36,132 nucleotides of DNA from Solirubrobacterales bacterium (GTDB taxonomy: Bacteria > Actinomycetota > Thermoleophilia > Solirubrobacterales > Solirubrobacteraceae): positions 1-36,132 of the forward strand of contig JAOPZS010000079.1 in NCBI GenBank assembly GCA_025963965.1, written 5' to 3'. A program made the position numbers and the translations under genes. The first letter of the stretch is position 1, and every line of letters begins with the position of its first letter. Below are positions 8,319 to 17,211 of this stretch, one piece after another. The notes below the pieces were generated by a model. That model was not told where the DNA came from and did no database searches. It saw nothing but the letters and a program-made list of their open reading frames with translations.

Positions 8319-8443
8319 ACGGTTAGCGGGCTGACAGCTCGAGCGGACCCCGAAACCTGGCTCGGTTCGGCGTGTTACGGAGGGCGAGAGGCGGCGGAGC
8401 CACTTCCGCTGCCCGGATGCTCCGAAGAGAAAGAGGAACAGCA

Positions 8444-9226
8444 ATGCGCAGAGCAACCACCAGCCTGACGATCCTCGGCTTGGCGCTACTCGCGCTGACG
8501 CTGCCGGGAATCGCCGGGGCGACGCCGACCGTGAAGTTCAAAGCCAAGGCCGTGCCGATCGCGGGCTTCGCCCACACCGGCAACATCTTCGGCAAGGGCG
8601 CCGCGTTCGAATCTGAATTCAACATCTCCGGGACCGAATACGGCGGCTTCCCGCCCCCGCTGATCCACGTCAACGTGTACCTGCCTGCGGGCGTGAAGCT
8701 GCACCCGAGCGGCTTCCCGACCTGCAACCCGGCGGTGCTCGAACCGAGCGGCAAGGGCCCGACGGGCTGCCCGAAAGGCTCAGCCGCAGGCCCGAAGGGC
8801 ACGGTGCAGGGCTTCGTCGCCTTCGGCACCGAAATCGTCCCTGAGACGGCGTCGATCGAATCGTTCTACGCCCCGGGCGGCGGGCTGACGTTCTTCACGT
8901 TCGGCCACTCGCCCGTGCTCCTGGAAATCCTCTCGAAGGGTCACTTCGTGAGCTCGAGTGGGCTGTACAGCAAGAAGTTCGAAGCGGTCGTGCCGCTGGT
9001 CGAAACGGTCCCCGGCGCACAGGACGCGTCGGTCAAACTCATCAAGGTGAAGACCGGCTCGGCGATCAAGAAGGGCGGCAAGACGACCTACTACGGCACG
9101 ATGCCGACCAAGTGCCCGAAAAAATATCTGCCGGTCAAGGCCGAACTGACGTTCGCCGGCCTCGGTGGCCTCAAAGAAGAAACGGTGACGTCGGAATACA
9201 AGGCGCCGTGCCCGCGTAAGCACTAG
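8444..9226 (+). CDS. Secreted protein of unknown function, paralogue 2
   Basis: A 260-residue exported protein, tandem paralogue of the gene at 7542. The signal peptide is TSLTILGLALLALTLPGIAGA. It shares long identical stretches with paralogue 1 (ISGTEYGGFPPPLI, YAPGGGLTFFTFGHSPVLL, EILSKGH, VPLVETVPGAQDASVK) and the same Cys pattern; by eye roughly two thirds of positions agree. The mature protein is more Lys-rich. AAAGAGGAA at about 8430 precedes the ATG. The 125-bp gap between the two genes has no strong terminator, so both may be read from one promoter. Glu codons are 13 GAA to 1 GAG. Confidence 0.75.
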   Translation: MRRATTSLTILGLALLALTLPGIAGATPTVKFKAKAVPIAGFAHTGNIFGKGAAFESEFNISGTEYGGFPPPLIHVNVYLPAGVKLHPSGFPTCNPAVLEPSGKGPTGCPKGSAAGPKGTVQGFVAFGTEIVPETASIESFYAPGGGLTFFTFGHSPVLLEILSKGHFVSSSGLYSKKFEAVVPLVETVPGAQDASVKLIKVKTGSAIKKGGKTTYYGTMPTKCPKKYLPVKAELTFAGLGGLKEETVTSEYKAPCPRKH

Positions 9227-9250
9227 CCGGGGAGCGGTATCGAAGGTTGC

Positions 9251-9280
9251 GGGGCCGGCCGGACGTCATCGGTCGGCCCC
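9251..9280 (+). terminator. Stem-loop after the paralogue pair
   Basis: GGGGCCGGCC (9251-9260) pairs with GGTCGGCCCC (9271-9280) with one wobble, around a 10-nt loop, 25 bp after the stop at 9226. The following T content is low, so it is a weak intrinsic terminator. Confidence 0.5.
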
Positions 9281-9308
9281 GCGTCGTTCTGCACGCGGTT
9301 GTCCGAGC

Positions 9309-9360
9309 TCTGACCGGCGACGGGACTGCGCCGGACGTTCGAGGTCTGACCGGCGACGGG
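9309..9360 (+). repeat. 16-bp direct repeat upstream of the Ig-repeat gene
   Basis: TCTGACCGGCGACGGG occurs at 9309-9324 and again at 9345-9360, a 36-bp period, just before the likely promoter of the gene at 9429. It could be a duplicated regulator site or a small local duplication. Confidence 0.55.
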
Positions 9361-9367
9361 CTAGCAC

Positions 9368-9395
9368 TAGACGACCTCGCCGTAGCCACTAGTCT
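9368..9395 (+). promoter_or_regulatory. Promoter of the Ig-repeat gene
   Basis: TAGACG (9368-9373) and TAGTCT (9390-9395) with a 16-nt spacer, about 20 nt before the strong ribosome binding site GGAGGAGGG (9413-9421). Confidence 0.45.
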
Positions 9396-9428
9396 GCATG
9401 CGCACTGCACTCGGAGGAGGGAATGGAT

Positions 9429-10622
9429 ATGGAACGTCTGCTCGACCGCTCGCGCGCGCTGGCCGTTGCCGCCGTGGCGATCTGCTTGTTGGTACCCGCC
9501 ACGGCTCTGGCCGCAGGCCCGAAGCCGCTGAAGATCAAGCCGGCCGCTCTCAAGCAGGCGACCGCGAGCTTGCATTATTCGGCGACGGTGAGCGCCACCG
9601 GGGGGACCGGTCCGTACTCGTTCACGCTGAACTCCGGCTCGTTGCCCGAAGGCCTCGGCCTCAGCCCCGAAGGCGTCATCTCCGGCATCCCGGGCACCGC
9701 CGGGTCGAGCACGTTCACGGTCGAAGCCACCGACAGCTCGACGCCCGCGCAGACGGCGACTGCGACCTACACGCTGCCGGTCCAGCTTGGTGTCGGGCCG
9801 AAGTCGTTGCGCAGCACGAGAGCCTTCGACTCTATCTTCGATCAGCTGAGCGCCGCCGGCGGCCCTGGTCCGTTCGCCTACTCGGTCGTCAGCGGCGAAC
9901 TGCCCGAAGGCATCTCCTTCTTCTCCGAAGGTGGCAGCACATGGCTCGAGGGCTTGCCGTACCGAGACGGCATCTACCAGTTCTCGATCCAGGCGCGCGA
10001 TGAAACGACCGGCCTCACGGGCGTGCACGCCTACAGGTTCAAGGTCGCCCTCGCCATCGAACCGCCGTCGGGCGGGCTGCCGGAAGGGACAGTCGGAAAG
10101 TCCTACCTCGCCGGCTTCAGCGGCGAGGGCGCCTCCAGCGTCAGCTACGCGATCATCGAAGGCGAACTCCCCGAAGGCCTGGAACTCAGCCAGGACGAAA
10201 ACGTCGCCCAGATCACCGGAACCCCAGCCAAAGCCGAAACCCGCAAGTTCACGGCACAGGTGACCGACAACGAAACCGGCATGACGGCGAAGGCCAAGTA
10301 CACGATCGTGATCGCGCCGTTCGCGTTCCCCAAGGGGTCAGACAGGCTCGAAGAAAAGGACGAAAGCGGCGAACTGCTCGCTACTCACGGGCTGTTCTTC
10401 CAGGCAACCAAGGAACATGCCGGAGTGACCACGGGCGTGATCTTCACCGAACCAGGTATCACCGGCACGTGGCGCTACACGTTCGCGACCGGCCACCTGG
10501 TCTTCACGTGGCCGCAGTCCGAAGGCACCGGCGGCTCCACCTACGACGGGACCTGCGACCTCGTCGCGAAAGAATGCAGCGGGACAGACCAGCACGGGAC
10601 GTTCGTGCTGAAGCCCTTCTGA
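9429..10622 (+). CDS. Secreted protein with putative Ig-like (He_PIG type) repeats
   Basis: A 397-residue exported protein. A signal peptide (ALAVAAVAICLLVPATALA) is followed by three repeats of about 85-95 residues that carry the putative-Ig pattern: GTGPYSFTLNSGSLPEGLGLSPEGVISGIPG, a second with SVVSGELPEGISF and a third with AIIEGELPEGLELS and ITGTPAKA. A separate C-terminal domain of about 95 residues (from FPKGSDRLEEKDE to the end) contains two Cys. Such repeats bind or space surface proteins; the partner is unknown. ATG at 9429 is preferred to 9423 because GGAGGAGGG at 9413-9421 then lies 7 nt away. Glu is mostly GAA. Confidence 0.78.
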   Translation: MERLLDRSRALAVAAVAICLLVPATALAAGPKPLKIKPAALKQATASLHYSATVSATGGTGPYSFTLNSGSLPEGLGLSPEGVISGIPGTAGSSTFTVEATDSSTPAQTATATYTLPVQLGVGPKSLRSTRAFDSIFDQLSAAGGPGPFAYSVVSGELPEGISFFSEGGSTWLEGLPYRDGIYQFSIQARDETTGLTGVHAYRFKVALAIEPPSGGLPEGTVGKSYLAGFSGEGASSVSYAIIEGELPEGLELSQDENVAQITGTPAKAETRKFTAQVTDNETGMTAKAKYTIVIAPFAFPKGSDRLEEKDESGELLATHGLFFQATKEHAGVTTGVIFTEPGITGTWRYTFATGHLVFTWPQSEGTGGSTYDGTCDLVAKECSGTDQHGTFVLKPF

Positions 10623-10641
10623 TTCGAATGACAGCCCTGCG

Positions 10642-10672
10642 GTGAGCGGTCGGCGTAAGCCCGGCCGCTCAC
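10642..10672. terminator. Bidirectional terminator between convergent genes
   Basis: GTGAGCGG (10642-10649) pairs perfectly with CCGCTCAC (10665-10672); an inner TCGG/CCGG extends the stem around loop CGTAAGC. It lies 20 bp after the stop at 10622 and 54 bp from the stop of the convergent 1393-residue protein gene. Confidence 0.65.
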
Positions 10673-10725
10673 TGTCGGATCGCATCGGCTGGGTATCAGC
10701 GCCGGCCCCCGGCGCGAGTCTCCGC

Positions 10726-13700
10726 CTACCCGGCGGCGACGGTGAAGCCTGAGACTGCGTGGCGGTCGGTCAAGCCGCCGGTGCCGCCGGAGAAGCCGAC
10801 GTAGGCCGAGGCGGGAAGCGTCACGGCGAGGCTACCCAGTTTGGTCCCGTCGAGCGATACGGCGATCGCGCCGGCGGCAGTCGACACCTTGACTTTGTGG
10901 GTGCCGGTGCGCAGCGAGGAGGCGGGGGTGAACGTGGTCAGCCAGTGCAGCGTGCCGGCCGCTGTGCCGGCGCCGTCGCTGATCCCGACGAAGTTGTTGG
11001 ACGGGTTGACCGCGTTCTTGAACGTGTCGAAGGCGACCGCGAAGCCCGGGATCTTGCCGAAGCCCAGCCCGCCGCCCTGTTCGCCCAGCGAGGTCGCTTT
11101 TGCGCCGTTGCCGGCGTCGCCGATCACGAACGCCGTGCCGTCAGCGCCATTGCCGCCGCCGATCGAGATCGTGAATTCGTAGCTGAGGTTGCGCGGATCC
11201 ACGGCGGTCGGCCAGAAGGAGCTGCCCGCCTGGTTGCCCGACGCCGTCGTCAGCACGAGGCTCGTGCCTTCGAGTTTGGCGTTGCCGTTCAGCTGCCACC
11301 CACCGGCGCTCGGGTCGGGGATTTTCGGCGGCCCTTCGCTGGACGTGTAGGTGTTGCTGAGTGCGACCGTGTTGGTTCCGGCGGCGAGCGTGAAGTTCGG
11401 GACGTTCAGTTTTCCGGCGGTGGCGGTGAGTTCGACGGCGGTGCCGCCGTTGACGGACGCTGTGGTCTTCCAGCCGGTGCCGCTCGGCGCGGTCGCGCTG
11501 ACTGTGCAGCTGGCGCCGGCCACGCCGCCGGTGAGGGTGGGGGTCGCTGAGCTGCCGTTGCCGAGCGGTTCGGTCGTGAACGCCGATGGGCAGTTGCCGC
11601 TGAACGCCATCTGCGTTTCGGCCTGGGTCGATCCCGCCGGCGCACTCACAGCGTTCGTGATCTTCAGCGTCGCAGCCGGCGGTTCTTCTTTGGGTGCGGC
11701 GTCGCCGGCGACAGTCACGTTCGCTGCCTTGTGAAGGTCGTTGAAGTAGCCTGCGCCGCCGGTGAAGCCGAGGAACACCTGGGAGGGCAGGGCGACGGCG
11801 GCGGTGAGCGCTTTCGCGCCGTCGACCCACACGGTCAACGTCCCGTTCAGCGCTTCCACCTTGACGTGCCTGGTGGCCGTGCGCAGTGCGGGGATCGTGG
11901 TCGAGGTCGCGAGCCAGTGCAGCAGGCCGGCACCCGAGCCGAGGCCGTCGGAAACGCCGACGAAGTTGTTGGACGGGTTGACCGAGTTCTTGTACGTGTC
12001 GAAGGCCACGGCGATGCCGGGGATGCCGGCGAACCCGAGCCCGCCCCCGTCTTCTCCGAGCGACGTGGGCGCTGCTTTCGCGGCGTCGGCGAACGTCAGC
12101 GTCTGGCCGTCGGCCCCTGTTCCGGTGCCGATCGTCTGGTCGAATTCGACGATCAGGTGCCGGCTTTCGAGCGGCTTTTCGAAGAACGCCGAGCCGGCCG
12201 CGAACGAGGTCGCAGGTGTGGTCTGCACAACACCACCGGAGATCGTCGCCGTGCCGTTGTGCGTCCAGCTCGCGCCGGGTGCCGGCACGGTGCCGGTGCC
12301 GGTGAAGCGGACTTCGTGCAGGCCGGTGGTGTCATCGCCGTTCAGCGGCCAGCTCCCCGCGTAGTAGCCGGGCCCGGCCGGCGTGAAGACGACGCTCTCG
12401 GTCAGCGTTTCGCCGGGCTGGATCGCGGTGCCCTCGGCCAGCGAGCTCGAGGCGCTGAAGCTGCCTCCGGTCGGGGGCTTTGACTTCGTGATCGTGACTG
12501 CCGTGCCGCCCGTGTTGGTGACCGTGAAGTTTCGCGTGGCCGTGGCGCCGACGGCGACGCTGCCGTATTCGTTCTTTTCGGCGGTCACCTTCAACACGCC
12601 GGGGGTTCCGGCGCTGCCCGTCAACGTCACGGCGGCGGTCCCGGCCGACGTTTCGAGGGCCAGTTCGCCGGTGTAGTTGCCTTCCACGGTCGGGTCGAAC
12701 TTCGCCTGGACCGTGACGGCCTTGCCCGGTTCGATCGTCGTGCCTTTTTCGGGTGGTTCGGTGGCGCTGAACGGCGCCGCGGGGAGCTTGACGCCTTCGA
12801 TCGTCAGCGGCGCTCCGCCGACGTTGCGGAAGGTCGCCGCGGCGGAGACGTGGCCGCCGACGGCGACGCCGCCAAAGGAGAGCACGGTGGGGGAGGCTTC
12901 GATCTGCGCGACGGCAGCCTGCCCGCTGCCCTGCAGCGAGAAGCCGATCGCGCCGTGGTCGGTTTCGGCCGTCAGCGTCCCGGCGACGATCCCCGTCTGG
13001 GTCGGGCTGAACGTGACGGGCACCTGCAGCGTCTGGCCCGCCCCGAGTGATGCCGGGACCGCCGGCGTGGAGGTTCCGAGCGCGAACTGCGATGAGCTGC
13101 TCGAGAGTTTCGTGATGCTCAGCGAGGTGTTGGCTGTCAGCGTCACAGTGTGTTGAGCGCTCTGGCCGATCGTGGTCGTCGGGAAGCTCGTCGAGGGTCC
13201 GCTGAGGGGCGGAGTGACGGGGGAGCCGAAGCCGAGGACCTTGCCGTCGCGGGTGCCGACGTACAGGCGCCCGGCGCCGACGCCGGGGGTCGCGAACTTC
13301 GAGCCGGTGCCGATCGGGGCGCTGTAGCGCAGCACGGGTTTGCCGGACACCGGCACGGGGTCGTATGCGCGAAGCTGCGCGCCTGCGCCGGTGCCGTTCG
13401 GCATCCACTCGAGCCAGACGAGCGCCGAGCCGGACGTCGTCCCTTCGGAGGTGATGACAGGCGCGCCCGTGCCGAAGCCAAAGGAGTCCGACGAGGTGGC
13501 CTGCAGCGAGATCGTCGGCTGCCCGGCGCCGGAGACGCCGTACTGGTAGACGTGCAGGACGCCCGAGGACCCGCCCGAGCCGCTCCCGGCTGAGGCCGTG
13601 GGAATGTAGACCCAGCCGCCGTTCCCGGGCCATACGCCGGGGCGCGACCAGACGCCGCCGGAGGGGCCGAGTCGCTGGACGACCTTGTCGCCCTGGCCGG

Positions 13701-14907
13701 TGCCCTGCTTGAAGCCGCCGAGTTCGTCGCGGTTGAGCAGGTAGACGTAGCCGTCCTTGCCGACCGCGACCGCGAGGTTGCGGACGGCCGAGGTGCCGAA
13801 GTATTCGCTGTTCAGGCCGGTGATCCCGCCAGAGGCGAAGTCGACGTCGCCCGCGTCGAGCTGCTGCGCGTCGAACGGGGCGAAGAAGTCGGTCGCCTTC
13901 AGGCTCCCGTCGGCCTGAACCGTGAGCCGCACGATCGACTCGCCCAGCGAGCTCGGGGGGGTTTTGCCGGCGGCCGGGGTGGACGGCGCGCCCGTGTTGC
14001 CGGTGCTGACGAGCAGCGTGCCGGACCCGTCCGAGGTGATGCCGGCGCCGGACTGCCAGATGCCGGCCCCGTTGCCGCCCGGCACGCCGACCCAGCGGGC
14101 CTTCGTCTGCCCCGAGGTGGAGACGCCGAACACCCAGCCCTGCCAGGGACCGATGTCGCAGTCCGATCCGAAGGCCGCGTAGACGACGCCGTTCATCAGC
14201 AGCAGCCCGGGACGCTGCAGCTGCGTGCCCGGCTGGAAGCTCTGCCCGGCCGCGTTCTGGGCGGTGCCCGAGAGCTGCACGGGGAAGCCCGCGCGCTCGA
14301 CGCCGCTCGCCAGGTCGATCGCGTCCATGTAGTAGCGGACAGCTCCGCTGGAGCCCGAGGCGTAGGCCTTGTGGGTCATGTAGGCCGTGTTCGTCGCCGG
14401 GTCCACGACAGGGGTGCTCGTCACGCCGATGTTCGGCGCGAGGTCCCCGCAGCCGATGTCGGCGGCCTTCCAGGCCGTGCCGGTGAGTGCCGTCGACCAT
14501 TTCTGCGCGCCGGTGCTCGGGTCGAGCGCGTAGACCTTGTTGTTCTCGGTGGCGACGAGCACCTCGCCGCTGACGAGCAGCGGCTGGGCGTAGACCTGGC
14601 CTTCGACGTTCGCCGACCAGAGCTGACCGAAGGTGCCGCCGCTGACGAGCTGCGGGGTCAGCGTCCCCTGTTCGGGATACCACCCGTCGCGGAGGTTGTC
14701 ACCTGAATTGGTCGGTTCGGAGGCCGACGCGGCCGCGGGGGTCGCCGCGACCAGGGCGCACAGGGCGAGCGCGAGGAGCAGCGCGCGCAGCGCAACGGGA
14801 TGGCGCCGAGGGGGATGTCCCCCGCCGCCGGCTGTGCTCGTCATCGACGCGTCGTGCGTTGCGCTCATCGTCCCTGCGGCAGTCCCTGCCGGTCCCCTGT
14901 TCTCCAT
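10726..14907 (-). CDS. Large secreted PQQ-propeller/ASH/lectin-domain protein
   Basis: A 1393-residue exported multidomain protein. A signal region (VALRALLLALALCALVAATPAAASA) is followed by a PQQ-like beta-propeller (about 80-565; GQLWSANVEGQVYAQPLL, ENNKVYALDPSTGAQKW, VGTRDGKVLGF). About three ASH/HYDIN-like choice-of-anchor beta domains follow (about 570-870; VLSFGGVAVGG, FRNVGGAPLTI, PTVEGNYTGELAL). Two L-type-lectin-like domains (about 876-1066 and 1204-1393) share GGGLGF, IPGxAVAFDTxKNxVNPSNNFVGxSDG and are separated by an Ig-like module. It is probably a cell-surface or matrix adhesin. No LPXTG-type signal or membrane anchor is visible. ATG at 14907 follows the promoter; ATG at 14868 is an alternative. 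Confidence 0.82.
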   Translation of the reverse strand: MENRGPAGTAAGTMSATHDASMTSTAGGGGHPPRRHPVALRALLLALALCALVAATPAAASASEPTNSGDNLRDGWYPEQGTLTPQLVSGGTFGQLWSANVEGQVYAQPLLVSGEVLVATENNKVYALDPSTGAQKWSTALTGTAWKAADIGCGDLAPNIGVTSTPVVDPATNTAYMTHKAYASGSSGAVRYYMDAIDLASGVERAGFPVQLSGTAQNAAGQSFQPGTQLQRPGLLLMNGVVYAAFGSDCDIGPWQGWVFGVSTSGQTKARWVGVPGGNGAGIWQSGAGITSDGSGTLLVSTGNTGAPSTPAAGKTPPSSLGESIVRLTVQADGSLKATDFFAPFDAQQLDAGDVDFASGGITGLNSEYFGTSAVRNLAVAVGKDGYVYLLNRDELGGFKQGTGQGDKVVQRLGPSGGVWSRPGVWPGNGGWVYIPTASAGSGSGGSSGVLHVYQYGVSGAGQPTISLQATSSDSFGFGTGAPVITSEGTTSGSALVWLEWMPNGTGAGAQLRAYDPVPVSGKPVLRYSAPIGTGSKFATPGVGAGRLYVGTRDGKVLGFGSPVTPPLSGPSTSFPTTTIGQSAQHTVTLTANTSLSITKLSSSSSQFALGTSTPAVPASLGAGQTLQVPVTFSPTQTGIVAGTLTAETDHGAIGFSLQGSGQAAVAQIEASPTVLSFGGVAVGGHVSAAATFRNVGGAPLTIEGVKLPAAPFSATEPPEKGTTIEPGKAVTVQAKFDPTVEGNYTGELALETSAGTAAVTLTGSAGTPGVLKVTAEKNEYGSVAVGATATRNFTVTNTGGTAVTITKSKPPTGGSFSASSSLAEGTAIQPGETLTESVVFTPAGPGYYAGSWPLNGDDTTGLHEVRFTGTGTVPAPGASWTHNGTATISGGVVQTTPATSFAAGSAFFEKPLESRHLIVEFDQTIGTGTGADGQTLTFADAAKAAPTSLGEDGGGLGFAGIPGIAVAFDTYKNSVNPSNNFVGVSDGLGSGAGLLHWLATSTTIPALRTATRHVKVEALNGTLTVWVDGAKALTAAVALPSQVFLGFTGGAGYFNDLHKAANVTVAGDAAPKEEPPAATLKITNAVSAPAGSTQAETQMAFSGNCPSAFTTEPLGNGSSATPTLTGGVAGASCTVSATAPSGTGWKTTASVNGGTAVELTATAGKLNVPNFTLAAGTNTVALSNTYTSSEGPPKIPDPSAGGWQLNGNAKLEGTSLVLTTASGNQAGSSFWPTAVDPRNLSYEFTISIGGGNGADGTAFVIGDAGNGAKATSLGEQGGGLGFGKIPGFAVAFDTFKNAVNPSNNFVGISDGAGTAAGTLHWLTTFTPASSLRTGTHKVKVSTAAGAIAVSLDGTKLGSLAVTLPASAYVGFSGGTGGLTDRHAVSGFTVAAG

Positions 14908-14950
14908 GTAGCCGGCTGCGCCCCCTGCGCGTGCCAGCCTCGATCACAGG

Positions 14951-14978
14951 ATGCTACCGAGCTTCCCGATTTGCGCAA
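14951..14978 (-). promoter_or_regulatory. Promoter of the large surface protein gene
   Basis: Minus-strand TTGCGC (14978-14973) and TAGCAT (14956-14951), 16-nt spacer, giving a leader of about 40 nt to ATG 14907. Confidence 0.45.
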
Positions 14979-15039
14979 CCTATTCAGAAACGGCGTAGTG
15001 ACGCCGCCCGCGGCGGTTCGGGGCGCGCCGGGCCGCGGC

Positions 15040-17211
15040 TCAGCGGATCTCGACTCCGCTGGGACGAGGCTCCTCCTCGTCGGCGGCTGCTCTCATCGTC
15101 AGGCTGAGGTGGCTCGTGTCGAGCTCCGGATCCTGCTCGGCGGGCGCGTCGTCGTAGGAGCCGTCGGCGGCCGGGACGGTGGCGTAGCGCTTGCCCTTGC
15201 GCGGCGCGGCGGCCGGATCGCCGATCACCGAGCGGTCGCGGCCGCCCTGCTTGGCGGCATAGAGGCCACGGTCGGCGACGCTGAGCAGCGCCTCGACGCT
15301 GTCGCCGCCGGTCGAGTCGGTGACGCCGAAGCTGACGGTGAAGCGGGGAGTTTCGCCGGGGTGGGCGACGGCCAGGTCATGACGGACGCGGTCGAGGATC
15401 TGGACCGCCTGGAAGCGGTCGAGCTCGGGCAGGGCGAGGACGAACTCCTCACCGCCCCAGCGGGCGATCATGTCTTCGTCTCGAAGCGCCCTTTTGACGG
15501 TCTGCGCGAACAGGCGCAGGGCGCGGTCGCCGGCCTCGTGGCCATGCGTGTCGTTGAGCTGCTTGAAGTGGTCGAGGTCGCCGATCACGACTGCGAACAG
15601 GCTCCCGTCGCGTACCAGCTCGCGTAGCCGGCGCTCGGCGGTGCGCCTGTTGACGAGCCCTGTGAGCCCATCGGTGGACGCCTGCAGCTGGGTCTTTTCG
15701 AACGCCCGGACGGTGCCGATGCGCGCGCCGGACTGGCCGGCAAGCACCGAGAGCTGGGATACGGCGCCATCGCCCAGCGGCTTGCCGTCGGGGCCGGTCG
15801 TGTGCAGCACGCCGAGCGCCCGTCCCATGAAGCTGACGGGCACGCAGACGGCCGAGCAGGCGCCGGAGGGGCGACCGCGCAGGTGCGGGCATGCGCCGAG
15901 CGTCTCGCTGGAGTCGAACACGACGGCGGTGCCACGACGGACGGCGACGCACGAGAACGGTGATTTGACGGGACAGCCCGGGGCCTCCTGGTCGGGATTG
16001 GACGCGACGCGGGCGAGGTTCGCGCGGCTCGAGTCCGACAGCAGCAGCTCCATCGGGGTCGGCTCGTCGATCTCGACCATCGCGCGCTCGACGACGTTGA
16101 AGACTTCGTGCTCCTCATCCGCCATCTCCATCGCCTCGGACAGGTGGTTGGCGAAGCCGTCACGCTGGACCTTCGCGGTCAGCTGCTCCTGGAGGCGCAT
16201 GCGGTCGGTTGCATCGCGCGCGTGGATCACGATCCCGCGCAGGTTGCGGTCTGGACGCAGATCGGTGGCGCTGGCCTCGAGGTGGCGCCAGTCGCCGGCC
16301 ACGTTGCGCATGCGGAAGCTGAACTCCGCCGGCTCGCCGGTGTCCTTGACCGCTTCGATCAGAGCTCGGTCATCCGCATGGACGAAATGCATCAGCCCGT
16401 TCCCGTATAGCTCGGACTCCGGTCTCCCGACGAGCGCCGAGACCGAACGGCTGACGTAGCGCGCGCCCTGGCTGCCCAGCACGACGACGAGGTCGGTGGA
16501 GGACAGGGCGAGGCTGCGGAAGTGAGCGCTCTGACGACGCGAGGCTGCCAGCAGCGCGCCGGCGAGGAGCAGCGTGATCACCAGGCCTGCGACTCCGAGC
16601 AGCACCTGGGTCCTCAGCAGTCCTTGGATGTTCGCGTCATCGACGCGGCCTATATCGCGCGCGGCACGGAAGGCGATGCTCGACGTGAGCGCTGCGAGCA
16701 CGCGCAGGCGCACGAGCGGTTCGAGTGCGGCGACGTGCTCGCCTGCGGTTTCGGGCAGGCCGGCCGTCGGGCGGTGCGCGAGCACGGTTTCGCCGGTGCT
16801 GGTGAGGTCGGCGACGAGTCGCTGCTCGAGAGCGAACTGGCGCTGGATACCGAGGTCTTCGGCGGCCGGCAGGATGGTTTCGTCGTCGTCACCGTTGACG
16901 GGAGGAGCGGCGCCGCCCCCGAGGAGGGCTGCGGCGGAGGCCTGCATGACGCGCGCCGTGTAGGCGGGGTCGGCGGCGCGGCCCTCGCGGACGAGCAGCG
17001 TTTCCTCGACGTAGCGTTCGGCGAGCGTGCGCTGGCGTGCGGCGATCTGGATGACGCTGGTGCGGTGCTCGGAGCCTTTGGTCGTGTGGACCGAGAGCAC
17101 GATCGTCGCGGCGGAGATCAGAGCGAAGGTCAAAAAGATCGCGATGATCGGCCGGCGCCCGGACCCGGACGCCGTGATCGGTCGCATCGACGAGCGGCGG
17201 CCGAACATCAC
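15040..17211 (-). CDS. Membrane diguanylate cyclase (PilJ-like sensor, PAS, GAF, GGDEF)
   Basis: A 723-residue c-di-GMP synthase. TM1 (about 22-42); extracytoplasmic helical sensor with a PilJ/NarX P-box-like start (QIAARQRTLAERY, 55-67); TM2 (about 203-223); PAS (about 235-345); GAF (about 370-510) with five Cys (413, 421, 441, 452, 456); GGDEF domain with GDLDHFK (544-550) and active-site GGEEF (586-590). RDED (577-580) lies five residues before GGEEF, the classical product-inhibition I-site. The start (GTG 17211 or ATG 17208) overlaps the stop of the cupredoxin gene, so the two are translationally coupled. The signal is unknown; nitrate/NO- or redox-type input is possible from the P-box resemblance and the Cys cluster. 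Confidence 0.9.
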   Translation of the reverse strand: MMFGRRSSMRPITASGSGRRPIIAIFLTFALISAATIVLSVHTTKGSEHRTSVIQIAARQRTLAERYVEETLLVREGRAADPAYTARVMQASAAALLGGGAAPPVNGDDDETILPAAEDLGIQRQFALEQRLVADLTSTGETVLAHRPTAGLPETAGEHVAALEPLVRLRVLAALTSSIAFRAARDIGRVDDANIQGLLRTQVLLGVAGLVITLLLAGALLAASRRQSAHFRSLALSSTDLVVVLGSQGARYVSRSVSALVGRPESELYGNGLMHFVHADDRALIEAVKDTGEPAEFSFRMRNVAGDWRHLEASATDLRPDRNLRGIVIHARDATDRMRLQEQLTAKVQRDGFANHLSEAMEMADEEHEVFNVVERAMVEIDEPTPMELLLSDSSRANLARVASNPDQEAPGCPVKSPFSCVAVRRGTAVVFDSSETLGACPHLRGRPSGACSAVCVPVSFMGRALGVLHTTGPDGKPLGDGAVSQLSVLAGQSGARIGTVRAFEKTQLQASTDGLTGLVNRRTAERRLRELVRDGSLFAVVIGDLDHFKQLNDTHGHEAGDRALRLFAQTVKRALRDEDMIARWGGEEFVLALPELDRFQAVQILDRVRHDLAVAHPGETPRFTVSFGVTDSTGGDSVEALLSVADRGLYAAKQGGRDRSVIGDPAAAPRKGKRYATVPAADGSYDDAPAEQDPELDTSHLSLTMRAAADEEEPRPSGVEIR

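Noticed and set aside
12332..14683. 783-codon second frame inside the large surface protein gene
   Set aside because: Arg-rich low-complexity translation without domain motifs; the true frame has signal peptide, propeller and lectin motifs.
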